Positions 29,801-38,107 of a DNA stretch of 64,000 nucleotides are shown one piece after another. Origin of the DNA: Fulvimonas sp. R45 (GTDB lineage Bacteria > Pseudomonadota > Gammaproteobacteria > Xanthomonadales > Rhodanobacteraceae); NCBI RefSeq assembly GCF_030504985.1, contig NZ_JASERU010000001.1:1-64000 (forward strand), written 5' to 3'. How positions within the stretch are numbered: position 1 is the first letter of the stretch; the number at the start of each line of letters is the position of its first letter. The notes beneath the pieces are model-generated. The model worked only from the letters and a program-made list of their open reading frames with translations, searched no databases and was not told the origin of the DNA. A program made the position numbers and the translations under genes.

Positions 29801-30979
29801 ATGCTGCATCAAAGGAAAGCATCGCCAACTGCGATAAGCGGCACGACCTACGCGCCGGGTTACAGCTACGACACCCTGGGCCTGGTGGCGATGACCTCGG
29901 CTACTTCGGCGGGCGGCAACGAAAGCTACCAGTACGACGCCACCGGCAACCGCGTGGCGCAGACCCTTAATGGCGTCTCCACGTCCAGCGTGATCGACAC
30001 CGCCAGTAACCGCCTACTCGCCTTCGGCGCCACCACCTACGGCTACGACGCCAACGGCAACATCACGACGGTCGGAGGCACGCCGCGCTACCACTACGAT
30101 GCCTTCAACCGCATGGACAGCGCCCTGGGCACCAGCTTCTACGTGAACCCCGAAGGGCAGCGGCTGCGCAAGTCCGGCGGCGAGACGACGTATTTCGCGC
30201 CGGACACCACCGGGATGGCGCTGGCGGACAACCAGGCTGGCGTGTGGCGGGACTACGTGTGGCTGAACGGGCGCACGGTGGCGATGGTCATGGCCAATGA
30301 GGTGTATGCCCTGCACAGCGACCAGACCGGACGCGTGCTGGCCATCACGCAACCGAACACGGCGCTTGCCTGGAAGGCGAAGGGTGATCCGTTCGACCGC
30401 AACACCACCAGCGGCTACTCGGCGTTTTTCCGCCTGGGATTCCCCGGACAGTACTGGGACGTGGAAGACAGCCTGTGGCACAACGGCTTTCGGGACTACG
30501 ACTACAGCACCGGACGGTATATACAGAGCGATCCGATTGGGCTGGCGGGTGGGATCAATACATATGTGTATGCCGAGAGTAACCCGGTCAGCAACATCGA
30601 TCCGCTGGGGTTGTTGTGTTTCGACTTCAACCAGTTCGCCGACGATATTCGTAAGAATCGATTCAATTTAGATACTGTGTTGGGCACCCTTTTGTCGGAT
30701 TTGGGTGTTGGAACAATGCCGAAGACACCAAGGGAGCTAAGAGGTTTTGGTGTTCCCAAGGAAGAACTAAATCCGATTACAAATCAGCTAAGTCGATGGT
30801 CAGGTCGTCTCGGGACGAGAAGTTTGCGGAATATAGGTCGCAGCGTCGGAGGTAGATTGCTGGGTGGAGCAGCTACCGGAGCTTTGCTCATCGAGGGAGC
30901 ATACGACCTATATGTGGAAGGAAAGGCAGCTGTGAATGCCACCAAATCGAATAATTGCGATTGTAAGAGCAGCAACTGA
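29801..30979 (+). CDS. Orphan rhs core fragment with C-terminal module CT3
   Basis: 392 residues, no signal peptide. The first 265 residues repeat the end of the main Rhs protein, with an internal jump (from the SGTTYA region to SAGGNESYQYD), through the core (DPIGLAGG, DPLGL). The last about 125 residues are unique: a polar helical part and a glycine-zipper hydrophobic segment (GGRLLGGAATGALLIEG), ending NNCDCKSSN. It looks like a displaced tip kept as an orphan cassette; expression is uncertain. A membrane-acting toxin is possible. Confidence 0.7.
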   Translation: MLHQRKASPTAISGTTYAPGYSYDTLGLVAMTSATSAGGNESYQYDATGNRVAQTLNGVSTSSVIDTASNRLLAFGATTYGYDANGNITTVGGTPRYHYDAFNRMDSALGTSFYVNPEGQRLRKSGGETTYFAPDTTGMALADNQAGVWRDYVWLNGRTVAMVMANEVYALHSDQTGRVLAITQPNTALAWKAKGDPFDRNTTSGYSAFFRLGFPGQYWDVEDSLWHNGFRDYDYSTGRYIQSDPIGLAGGINTYVYAESNPVSNIDPLGLLCFDFNQFADDIRKNRFNLDTVLGTLLSDLGVGTMPKTPRELRGFGVPKEELNPITNQLSRWSGRLGTRSLRNIGRSVGGRLLGGAATGALLIEGAYDLYVEGKAAVNATKSNNCDCKSSN

Positions 30980-30984
30980 GCCAT

Positions 30985-31296
30985 ATGGACATTTCGGAAG
31001 ACATGATTCGAAAGGGTGCGCTCGCGCGTATCGCGGAGGTCTTTGGTGTTTCTATCAGCGACCTGAATCGAGGCGCTAAATTTGGAATCGATTTAAAGGC
31101 CTCGTTTGTTTCCAGGCTTAAATACAATGAGTACGATCGTATAGATCAGGATATACGAGACGTTTCGGATCGAAAAATAGCGCGCGAGCTTTCAAGCGGC
31201 AGGCTGACAATTTGTACGGTTGGCGATTATTGTGACCACATGGTACGCTGTTTCAAAACAAAGCCAAACGATGTAAGGCTGATATTGAATTTGTAG
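30985..31296 (+). CDS. Probable immunity protein Imm3
   Basis: A 103-residue soluble helical protein that starts five bases after CT3. GVSISDLNRGAKFGIDL followed by acidic helices is faintly reminiscent of acyl-carrier-like folds, but I cannot assign a family. AT-rich like the other cassette genes. Immunity function is inferred only from position. Confidence 0.6.
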   Translation: MDISEDMIRKGALARIAEVFGVSISDLNRGAKFGIDLKASFVSRLKYNEYDRIDQDIRDVSDRKIARELSSGRLTICTVGDYCDHMVRCFKTKPNDVRLILNL

Positions 31297-31297
31297 A

Positions 31298-31984
31298 TTG
31301 GTCGTCGGCGGATTCAACTTGAGGCGCAACACCACCAGCGGCTACTCGGCGTTTTTCCGGCTGGGTTTCCCCGGACAGTACTGGGACGTGGAAGACAGCC
31401 TGTGGCACAACGGCTTTCGGGACTACGACTACAACACCGGACGGTATGTTCAGAGTGATCCGATTGGGTTGGCGGGCGGGGTCAATACATATACCTATGT
31501 TGTCGGGAATACGGTAATATTCGTCGATCCCGAAGGATTGGCATTCGGCATAAACATGGGCGAATGCTATGGCGAAGAAGCGGCACAGTATTGGGCTGAC
31601 AAGGCAACAAAGACTGGAAATCCGCTCTATCACATCCTTGGCGCAATAGCCTCCCTGTGGATGCGTGATACCAGCAATAAAACAGCCATTGTCCTTGGGG
31701 CATCATATTTAGCGCGAAATGCAGGCTCCACATGGAGCCTACGGGATGGTAGCCAGGGATATACGCCAATTGACGCTGGAAATATGTTGCGCGTTGAACG
31801 ACATATGACAGGCTCCGCCAAGGCCGGCAATAGAGCAATGACATGGCATAGCCATGTTGGAGGGAGCGGACATCTTCCTTCCGCAGTTGGCATTGGAGTA
31901 ACTGGTGGACTCGCTGGCCTAGCAGCTGCAGCATGGAATGGAAACATAGGGAAGAACAACTTTAAATGTGGGTGCAGCAAATGA
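31298..31984 (+). CDS. Orphan rhs core fragment with intact CT2 toxin module
   Basis: About 228 codons from a TTG with no good ribosome site. It opens with the RHS core end (RNTTSGYSAFFRLGFPGQYW, DPIGLAGG, DPEGL) and continues into CT2. CT2 has an N-terminal helical part (GEEAAQYWADKATKTGN), a conserved-looking WHSHVGGSGH near its end, a Gly/Ala-rich stretch and the tail KCGCSK. It is the complete version of the broken copy at 28982. Unlikely to be secreted from here; probably a recombination reserve. Confidence 0.7.
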   Translation: MVVGGFNLRRNTTSGYSAFFRLGFPGQYWDVEDSLWHNGFRDYDYNTGRYVQSDPIGLAGGVNTYTYVVGNTVIFVDPEGLAFGINMGECYGEEAAQYWADKATKTGNPLYHILGAIASLWMRDTSNKTAIVLGASYLARNAGSTWSLRDGSQGYTPIDAGNMLRVERHMTGSAKAGNRAMTWHSHVGGSGHLPSAVGIGVTGGLAGLAAAAWNGNIGKNNFKCGCSK

Positions 31985-32717
31985 CCATTGCACAACTCAT
32001 CAGCCCTGAAGGTCTAGAGGCCATGCTGTGGCAGAAGCACCTTGACGACCATCTTATTGTTTATTCTTTCGTAAAATCTAACAGCCTGCTTCGATACATA
32101 GGAGTCATAAAGGGAAGTGACAAATGGAGACCAAAAGTCTTAGAAAGCAGAGAGTCGCTTTCTAAGGCGTTCACACGTGGAAAGAATTCAAAAAACGGAT
32201 CATTTGCAATTGCGCTTATTAGGCAATCTCCCCAGACTGAGATATTTTCAGAGGAATGCCTGTTGACGGAAGAGCAAGCATTTGGTCCATATGTGCAACT
32301 CATTGAGTTCGTTGACGGGTACCCGGTGGTCTATGGCGAAAAGAGCATAGATCAAGGTAACGCGAAAAACTGAGTAGTTTAAACAGCGCCTCAATAAGCC
32401 TCAATGCTGTCAAGTCCATGCTGCATCAAAGGAAAGCATCGCCAACTGCGATAAGCGGCACGATCTACGCGCCGGGTTACAGCTACGACACCCTGGGCCT
32501 GGTGGCGATGACCTCGGCTACTTCGGCGGGCGGCAACGAAAGCTACCAGTACGACGCCACCGGCAACCGCGTGGCGCAGACGCTTAATGGCGTCTCCACG
32601 TCCAGCGTGATCGACACCGCCAGTAATCGCCTACTCGCCTTCGGCGCCACCACCTACGGCTACGACGCCAACGGCAACATCACGACGGTCGGGGGCACAC
32701 CGCAGTACCACTACGAC
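31568..32717 (+). repeat. Cassette duplication, copy B (CT2-imm2-rhs fragment)
   Basis: The longer partner of the repeat at 28982-30104; it retains the 31 bp missing there. Homology ends at CACTACGA (about 32717), where the rhs fragment is joined to an unrelated C-terminal module. Confidence 0.85.
31981..32373 (+). CDS. Probable immunity protein Imm2, copy B
   Basis: 130 residues, almost identical to the gene at 29364. The ATG overlaps the stop of the intact CT2 module (ATGA), as expected for a toxin/immunity pair. It is soluble and lacks a signal peptide. No family was recognised. Confidence 0.7.
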   Translation: MTIAQLISPEGLEAMLWQKHLDDHLIVYSFVKSNSLLRYIGVIKGSDKWRPKVLESRESLSKAFTRGKNSKNGSFAIALIRQSPQTEIFSEECLLTEEQAFGPYVQLIEFVDGYPVVYGEKSIDQGNAKN

Positions 32718-32726
32718 CCGCCTTAA
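32418..32726 (+). pseudogene. Truncated rhs fragment
   Basis: A 102-codon repeat of the YD region also seen at 27410-27600 and 29930-30104. Shortly after GTPQYHYD it runs into TAA because the next cassette is fused out of frame. No core domain remains. It marks a deletion junction between an rhs fragment and module CT4. Confidence 0.75.
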
Positions 32727-32743
32727 ATGGTGGCGGTGCAAAG

Positions 32744-33022
32744 GTGGACTTGAGTGGTGGCTTAGCAGGAGGGCTAGTAGGAGGCGCCCTTGGTGCGGCT
32801 ACGGAAGACGCCGGATACCCGCGCCCAGTATCCCAGGCAGTGGGAGGTGCAGCAGGCGGCTCCGTGGGGAGCGTTGTCACCGCTTATTTTAGGAATATTC
32901 CCTTTAAAATCAATGATGAAAATGGCCTAAAGGGAGGCGGAATTGGTCTGGTACTCGGAGCTGTTCAAGGAGGACTGGAGAGTGCACTAAGGGCAGGAAA
33001 TGATTGTGATTGCAAAAAATAG
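32744..33022 (+). CDS. Rhs C-terminal module CT4 (glycine-zipper, orphan)
   Basis: From a GTG at 32744 the frame encodes 92 residues, but it is also open upstream (PALNGGGAKVD), so this is the end of a larger protein. Two Gly/Ala-rich hydrophobic segments (GGLAGGLVGGALGAA; GGGIGLVLGAVQGG) flank a polar loop, like pore-forming or membrane-inserting effectors. It ends NDCDCKK. The following membrane gene overlaps it by 23 bp. Confidence 0.6.
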   Translation: MDLSGGLAGGLVGGALGAATEDAGYPRPVSQAVGGAAGGSVGSVVTAYFRNIPFKINDENGLKGGGIGLVLGAVQGGLESALRAGNDCDCKK

Positions 33023-33251
33023 TGAAATTAAGTCGTTATTCCTAAAGGGTATCGCGCGAATGGCGTTGTTTTTACCAGGGTGCGCCATTGTGCTGATCCT
33101 TTGCTATTGCGTCGGCGAGTGGATGATTGAACATGGCGCTCGAGAATTGCTCTTTCTACCAGTGACGGCATCATTTATGGCTTGCTTATATCTGGCAAAG
33201 TGGTGTCTGGGTAAAATTTTGTCCGAAATGGTGCGCCTGAAGAAAGGATGA
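33000..33251 (+). CDS. Probable membrane immunity protein Imm4
   Basis: 83 residues with two hydrophobic segments (about 17-38 and 48-66) and a basic C-terminus. It overlaps the end of CT4. A membrane immunity protein fits a membrane-acting toxin, but no family match is known to me. Confidence 0.6.
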   Translation: MIVIAKNSEIKSLFLKGIARMALFLPGCAIVLILCYCVGEWMIEHGARELLFLPVTASFMACLYLAKWCLGKILSEMVRLKKG

Positions 33252-33400
33252 AGCCTGGATCGACCAGTTGCGTTTGTCTTGAGCCATTGGGTCAACACCT
33301 CCCCCAGGAATTCGAGGTCGTTATCCAATCGCAACACCTGCGACCCCATGATCCCCGCTTAACTCTTCGAAGATGCATACCAGCCGCATCAAAGTTATCA
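33250..33400 (-). pseudogene. Frameshifted scrap of an IS3-type transposase
   Basis: On the minus strand one frame reads EELSGDHG and, after a shift, the next reads VLRLDNDLEFLGEVLTQW. This resembles the DNGPEF region around the second Asp of IS3-family OrfB transposases. The rest of the gene and the IS ends are missing. It lies at the right border of the rhs array. Confidence 0.45.
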
Positions 33401-33450
33401 ACGTATCGATCTCGATGTGCAGCGCCCCGATTGAGATGTCTGCCTAGCGG

Positions 33451-33464
33451 GGGAAGCTTACGAC
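33451..33464 (+). promoter_or_regulatory. Shared motif GGGAAGCTTACGAC upstream of cioA
   Basis: The same 14 bases, followed by YCAT, occur at 40350-40363 before the sigma54 regulator gene. Here the motif ends 121 bp before the cioA start. Function is unknown; it could be a regulator site or part of a small repeat. Confidence 0.35.
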
Positions 33465-33585
33465 TCATATGGTCCCGGGCATATCCTCATGTGTGCCCAT
33501 CGCGTGGAGGACCCCGTGGCGCCGCCATGCCGCGCCGCTCACGCCGGCGCACCTAGCTTCGCCCCCTCCGACGCCGGAAGGGGCC

Positions 33586-34992
33586 ATGGCTTCCGAATTC
33601 CTGTCCAGGCTGCAGTTCGCCTTCGTGATGTCGTTCCACATCATCTTCCCGGCCTTCACCATCGGGCTGGCGGCGTGGCTCGCCTTCCTGGAGGGCGTGT
33701 GGCTGGTCAAGCGCACCGACCTGTGGCGCGACCTGTACTTCTTCTGGATGCGCATCTTCGCGGTGGCCTTCGCCATGGGCGTGGTCTCCGGCATCGTGAT
33801 GAGCTTCCAGTTCGGCACCAACTGGGCCGGTTTCTCCATCGTGGCGGGCAATGTGGTGGGCCCGCTGCTCAACTACGAGGTGCTCACCGCGTTCTTCCTC
33901 GAGGCCAGCTTCCTCGGCGTGATGCTGTTCGGCTGGAAGCGGGTCAGCCACCGGCTGCACTTTTTCGCCACCTGCATGGTCTCGCTGGGCACCCTGCTGT
34001 CCTCGTTCTGGATCATGTCGGCCAACAGCTGGATGCAGACGCCGGCCGGCTACGCGCTGCGCCACGGCGTGTTCTACCCGGTGGACTGGTGGCGGGTGAT
34101 CTTCAACCCCTCCTTCCCGGTGCGCCTGCCGCACATGGTGCTGGCTGCCTTCATCTGCACCGCGATGGTGGTGGGCGGCACCTCGGCGGCGTACCTGCTG
34201 GGGCGCCGCTTCGAGGACAAGTCGCGGATGATGCTGAAGCTGGCGCTGGCCTTCCTGGCCATCGTGATGCCGCTGCAGATCGTGGTCGGCGACATGGCCG
34301 GCCAGGTGGTGCGCGAATACCAGCCGGCCAAGCTGGCGGCGATCGAGGCGCGCTGGGACACCACCCGCGCGGTGCCGCTGGCGCTGTTCGCCTGGCCCGA
34401 CGAACGGGCCGAGGCCAACCGCTACGCGGTCGAGGTTCCGCACCTGGGCAGCCTGATCCTCACCCACTCCTGGAACGGCGCGGTGCAGGGGCTGAAGGAC
34501 TTCCCGCCCGACCAGCGCCCGCCGGTGAAGATCCCGTTCTTTTCCTTCCGCGTGATGGTCGGCCTGGGCCTGCTGATGCTGCTGCTGGCCTGGGTCGGGC
34601 TGTGGCGCTGGAGGCGCGGCACGCTGGCCTCCGGACGCGGGTACCTGAAGTGCTGGGTGGCACTGATCCCGGCCGGCTTCGTCGCCCTGCTCACCGGCTG
34701 GTGGGTGGCCGAGGTGGGCCGCCAGCCGTGGGTGGTGCAAGGGCTGATGCGCACCAGCGCAGCCGCCAGCGACGTGCCCGCCGGCAGCGTGCTGGCCTCG
34801 CTGCTCACCTTCGTGGTGGTCTACGCGGGCATCTTCGGCGCCGGCCTCTGGTACCTGCTGCGGCTGTTCCGCGAAGGTCCGGTGCCGGCGCCGCAGCGCG
34901 GGACGCCGGCCACGCCCGTGCACGGCAGCGCACAACGCACGCCCGCGCGTCCGCTGTCGGCGCCGGACCGCCCGCTGGAGGAGGACCGCTGA
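33586..34992 (+). CDS. cioA: Cytochrome bd-type quinol oxidase subunit I, cyanide-insensitive type
   Basis: A 468-residue subunit carrying hemes b558, b595 and d. His in FVMSFHIIFPAFTIG near residue 18 and the GWWVAEVGRQPW block match the family. The Q-loop is short, as in CIO/CydA of Pseudomonas rather than E. coli. It oxidises ubiquinol with O2 without proton pumping, a second terminal oxidase beside caa3. The start was chosen at MASEFLSRLQF; longer frames give non-homologous sequence. Confidence 0.95.
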   Translation: MASEFLSRLQFAFVMSFHIIFPAFTIGLAAWLAFLEGVWLVKRTDLWRDLYFFWMRIFAVAFAMGVVSGIVMSFQFGTNWAGFSIVAGNVVGPLLNYEVLTAFFLEASFLGVMLFGWKRVSHRLHFFATCMVSLGTLLSSFWIMSANSWMQTPAGYALRHGVFYPVDWWRVIFNPSFPVRLPHMVLAAFICTAMVVGGTSAAYLLGRRFEDKSRMMLKLALAFLAIVMPLQIVVGDMAGQVVREYQPAKLAAIEARWDTTRAVPLALFAWPDERAEANRYAVEVPHLGSLILTHSWNGAVQGLKDFPPDQRPPVKIPFFSFRVMVGLGLLMLLLAWVGLWRWRRGTLASGRGYLKCWVALIPAGFVALLTGWWVAEVGRQPWVVQGLMRTSAAASDVPAGSVLASLLTFVVVYAGIFGAGLWYLLRLFREGPVPAPQRGTPATPVHGSAQRTPARPLSAPDRPLEEDR

Positions 34993-36005
34993 TGGACGCC
35001 GCGACCGTGCTGCCCGTGGTGTGGTTCGCCATCATCGGTTTCTCGGTGGCGATGTACGTGGTGCTGGACGGCTTCGTGCTGGGCATCGGCATCCTCACCC
35101 CGTTCGCCGACGACGAGGCGCAGCGCGGCCACATGATGAACACCGCCGCGCCGGTCTGGGACGGCAACGAGACCTGGCTGGTGATGGGCGGCGCCGGCCT
35201 GCTGGCCGCCTTTCCGCGCGCCTATGCCACGGTGCTGTCCTCGCTGTACCTGCCGCTGAGCTTCATGCTGATCGCGCTGATCCTGCGCGGGGTGGCGTTC
35301 GAGTTCCGCTTCAAGGCGCACCGCGGACACCGCCGGGCATGGGGCGCGGTCTTCCACGCCGGCTCGCTGCTCACCGCCTTCGCCCAGGGGCTGGTGCTGG
35401 GCGCGCTGGTGGAAGGCATGCCGCTGCTGGGCGGCAAGTACGTGCACGGCGCGTTCGCGTGGTTCAGCCCGTTCTCGGTCACCACCGGGTTGGCGCTGGT
35501 GTTCGGCTACGCGCTGCTCGGCGCCACCTGGCTGGTGCTGAAGACCGAGGGCCGGGTACGGCAGGTGGCGCTGGACCTGACCCGGCCGCTGATGCTGGCG
35601 GTGATCGGCTTCATGCTGGTGGTCAGCGCCTGGCTGCCGTTCCTGGATTCGGCGCTGATGCGCCGCTGGTTCACCGGCGCGCATTTCCTCTACCTGTCGC
35701 CGGTGCCGATCCTCACCGTGCTGGTGGCCGTGCTGCTGTGGCGCGCCGTGCTGCTGAACCGCGAGCGGCAACCCTTCGTGCTGGCGCTGTGCTTTTTCGG
35801 GCTGGGTTTCGCCGGGCTGCTGGTGGGCATGTGGCCGAACATCGTGCCGCCGGACATGAGCATCTGGGACGCCGCCTCGCCGCCGTCCTCGCAGGGCTTC
35901 CTGCTGGTGGGCGCGCTGGTGCTGATCCCGGTGATCCTGGCCTACACCGCGTTCTCCTACCGCGTGTTCCGCGGCAAGGTGGGCGCGGACAGCGGATATC
36001 ACTGA
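34992..36005 (+). CDS. cioB: Cytochrome bd-type quinol oxidase subunit II
   Basis: A 337-residue polytopic subunit of the CydB/CioB family. It has YVVLDGFVLGIGIL near the N-terminus, the WDGNETWLV motif near residue 57 and GLALVFGYALLGATWLVLKTEG in the middle. It overlaps cioA by one base (TGATG). No CydX-like small subunit was found after it. Confidence 0.95.
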   Translation: MDAATVLPVVWFAIIGFSVAMYVVLDGFVLGIGILTPFADDEAQRGHMMNTAAPVWDGNETWLVMGGAGLLAAFPRAYATVLSSLYLPLSFMLIALILRGVAFEFRFKAHRGHRRAWGAVFHAGSLLTAFAQGLVLGALVEGMPLLGGKYVHGAFAWFSPFSVTTGLALVFGYALLGATWLVLKTEGRVRQVALDLTRPLMLAVIGFMLVVSAWLPFLDSALMRRWFTGAHFLYLSPVPILTVLVAVLLWRAVLLNRERQPFVLALCFFGLGFAGLLVGMWPNIVPPDMSIWDAASPPSSQGFLLVGALVLIPVILAYTAFSYRVFRGKVGADSGYH

Positions 36006-36013
36006 CGGCCCCG

Positions 36014-36034
36014 GCCCGCGCCGGGACCGCGGGC
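36014..36034 (+). terminator. Hairpin after cioB
   Basis: GCCCGCG-CCGGGAC-CGCGGGC, a perfect 7-bp stem eight bases after the cioB stop. It lies between cioB and the convergent KGG gene. There is no U-tract. Confidence 0.45.
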
Positions 36035-36079
36035 AAGAGCGCGCGGCGGGCGTCGCATCCGCCCGCCGGCGCCACGCGT

Positions 36080-36253
36080 TCAACGTCCGCGACTGCTGGC
36101 TTCCTTGCCCTTCGCGACCAGCTCGCGCACGCGCTGGCCGCCCTTGTGGCCGGCCTCGCGCACGGTCATGCCGCCGCGCTCTCCCTGCCTGGCCGGGGAA
36201 CCTGCGGACGAGGCTTGCTTGCGGGTCTGATCGTTGGATGACGACTTGTTCAT
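36080..36253 (-). CDS. Short KGG-motif stress protein
   Basis: 57 residues, hydrophilic and basic, with one KGG unit (GMTVREAGHKGGQRVRELVAKG) like E. coli YciG. A partner with nearly the same end lies at 49093. KGG proteins are small, probably disordered general-stress proteins. A sigma54-type promoter lies 76 bp upstream. Confidence 0.85.
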   Translation of the reverse strand: MNKSSSNDQTRKQASSAGSPARQGERGGMTVREAGHKGGQRVRELVAKGKEASSRGR

Positions 36254-36328
36254 GGATGTCTCCCTTGGTAGGCGTGAGGGTGGGATAGGCATGAGGGCGC
36301 GCCACAGGCGGCACCCGCATCCGGCGAT

Positions 36329-36343
36329 GCAATGCGAATGCCA
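36329..36343 (-). promoter_or_regulatory. Sigma54 promoter of the KGG gene at 36253
   Basis: On the minus strand: TGGCATTCGCATTGC, exact GG-N10-GC spacing with TTGC. The AT-rich element AAAATTTCC (36421-36429) lies about 80 bp further upstream. Confidence 0.75.
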
Positions 36344-36460
36344 GCCGGGCGGCGCTGCGGGATCGGCGCCTGCCGCCACGGTGCGCCGTCGCGCGTGGAG
36401 GCCTTACGCGGAGGCCAGCAAAAATTTCCAGCGGAATCGGCGCCGTGGCGGCCGCGCCGG

Positions 36461-38107
36461 TCAGGACAGATCGTCCTTGTCGCGCGGCGCGCGGTCGCGG
36501 CGCAGCGAGTTGAACACCAGCCCCGCGCCGATCAGGCCGGCGATGCCGAACATCGCCAGCGACAGCACGCCGTAGCCGCCCGGCCCCGCGCGCACGCGAC
36601 TGATCAGGGCGCCGGCGATCAGCAGCGCGGCGGTGATCACGCCGGCGGCGATGCGGTTGGCGATCTTCTGCAGGTTCTCGATCAGGTGCGAGTCCTCCAG
36701 CCCGTCCAGGCGCACCTTGAAGCGGTTCTCCGACAGCGTGCCCAGCAACTTGCCGAGCTGGCCGGGCGATTGCACCAGCAGGCGCTGCATCTGCAGCAGC
36801 CAGGTGCCGCCCCGGGTCAGCGACATCGGCCGCGAGAATTCGCTGGCCAGCACGCCGGGCAGGCGCGACTGCAGCAGCTCGCGCGTGGGCAGCCCGGGCG
36901 ACAGCAGCAGCAGCGCGGATTCCAGGTTGAGCAGTGCGCGGCCGAGCAGGCTCAGTTCCGACGGCGGGCGCATGCCGTGGTCGGCGCTGATCGTGGTCAG
37001 CGCCAGCAGCAGGCGGCCCTCGCCCATCGCGCTGTGCGCGCTGGCGGTGACGTATTCCAGCACCGCCTCCGACACCGCGCGGCGGAAGCCGCTGCGGTCC
37101 GCCTCCGGCAGCGGCGTGCACATCGCCTCGCAGATCTCGGCCACGCCGTCGCCGCTGCCTTCGGCGGCGGCGAGGATCAGCTGCAGCATCTCCCGCCGCC
37201 TGCCCGGCGACAGGCTCGCCACCATGCCGAAGTCCAGCAGGGCCAGCCGGCCGTCGTCCATCGCCACTAGGTTGCCCGGGTGCGGGTCGGCGTGCACCAG
37301 GCCGTGCACGAACACCTGGTCGACGTAGGCGCAGAGCAATTGCGCGGCTTGCCTCGACTGCGCCAGCGTCGTGCCGGGCGCCTGCTCGCCGCCGCCCAGC
37401 TTGCTGCCGCGCACGCGCGACATGGTGAGCACGCGCGTGCTGCAGAATTCCGGATAGGGCACCGGCACGTACAGCGTCTCGTAGCGCGCCAGGTGGTCGG
37501 CGAACACGCGCAGATGCATCGCCTCGGCGAGGAAGTCCAGTTCCTTCAGCAGGCTCGCGCGCAGCTCGTCGATCCAGCGCGCGGCGCCGTAGCGGCGCCC
37601 CACGTCGGTGTAGCGCTGGGTGGCGCGGGCCATCCACTGCAGGGTGTCGAGGTCGGCGTGGATGCGCTTCTCGATATCGGGCCGCTGCACCTTGACCACG
37701 GCCTCCCCGCCATCCGGCAGCACCACCGCATGCACCTGCGCCAGCGAACCGGCCGCCAGCGGCACCGGGTCGAAATGGCGGAACAGGCGTTCCGGCACGT
37801 CGCCCAGCTCGGCGGCGATGGTCTCGCGCACCGCCTGCGCGTCGATCGGCGCCACCTCGTCCTGGATGCGCGCCAGCGCGGCCAGGTAGGGCGGACGGAC
37901 CAGGTCCGGGCGGCTGGACAGCGCCTGCCCCAGCTTGATGAAGGCCGGTCCCAGCGCCTCCAGTTCATCGACGAAGCGGTGCGGCGGGTAGCGCAGCGCG
38001 GCGTCCGGCGCCGCGGCCGGCCGACCGTAGGGCTCGCGCACGATGCCGGCGCGGCGGCAGCGCAGCGCGAACAGCGCGATGCGGGAGCCGCGGGACAGGT
38101 GGATCAT
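36461..38107 (-). CDS. ABC1/UbiB-family atypical kinase
   Basis: 548 residues. The kinase-like domain has the family motifs ALGPAFIKLGQALSSR (KxGQ), the Ala-rich loop PLAAGSLAQVHA, the nucleotide Lys in AVVKVQRP, the catalytic HADPHPGN and the DFG in LLDFGMV. Two hydrophobic helices close the C-terminus (about 490-535). UbiB proteins act in ubiquinone metabolism, probably as lipid-handling ATPases. The ATG overlaps the upstream membrane gene (ATGA). Whether it is the organism's main UbiB cannot be told. Confidence 0.9.
   Translation of the reverse strand: MIHLSRGSRIALFALRCRRAGIVREPYGRPAAAPDAALRYPPHRFVDELEALGPAFIKLGQALSSRPDLVRPPYLAALARIQDEVAPIDAQAVRETIAAELGDVPERLFRHFDPVPLAAGSLAQVHAVVLPDGGEAVVKVQRPDIEKRIHADLDTLQWMARATQRYTDVGRRYGAARWIDELRASLLKELDFLAEAMHLRVFADHLARYETLYVPVPYPEFCSTRVLTMSRVRGSKLGGGEQAPGTTLAQSRQAAQLLCAYVDQVFVHGLVHADPHPGNLVAMDDGRLALLDFGMVASLSPGRRREMLQLILAAAEGSGDGVAEICEAMCTPLPEADRSGFRRAVSEAVLEYVTASAHSAMGEGRLLLALTTISADHGMRPPSELSLLGRALLNLESALLLLSPGLPTRELLQSRLPGVLASEFSRPMSLTRGGTWLLQMQRLLVQSPGQLGKLLGTLSENRFKVRLDGLEDSHLIENLQKIANRIAAGVITAALLIAGALISRVRAGPGGYGVLSLAMFGIAGLIGAGLVFNSLRRDRAPRDKDDLS

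Larger units (their letters stand above)
28982..30104 (+). repeat. Cassette duplication, copy A (CT2-imm2-rhs fragment)
   Basis: Closely matches 31568-32717. The shared unit contains the CT2 toxin end, the imm2 gene, the spacer with TTTAAACAGCGCCTC, and an rhs fragment up to CACTACGA. Copy A lacks 31 bp in the toxin; other differences seen are single bases. The high identity points to a recent duplication. Confidence 0.85.

Noticed and set aside
23304-33251. Type VI secretion locus
   Set aside because: No VgrG, PAAR, Hcp or other T6SS gene is present, and both large Rhs proteins begin with Sec-type signal sequences.
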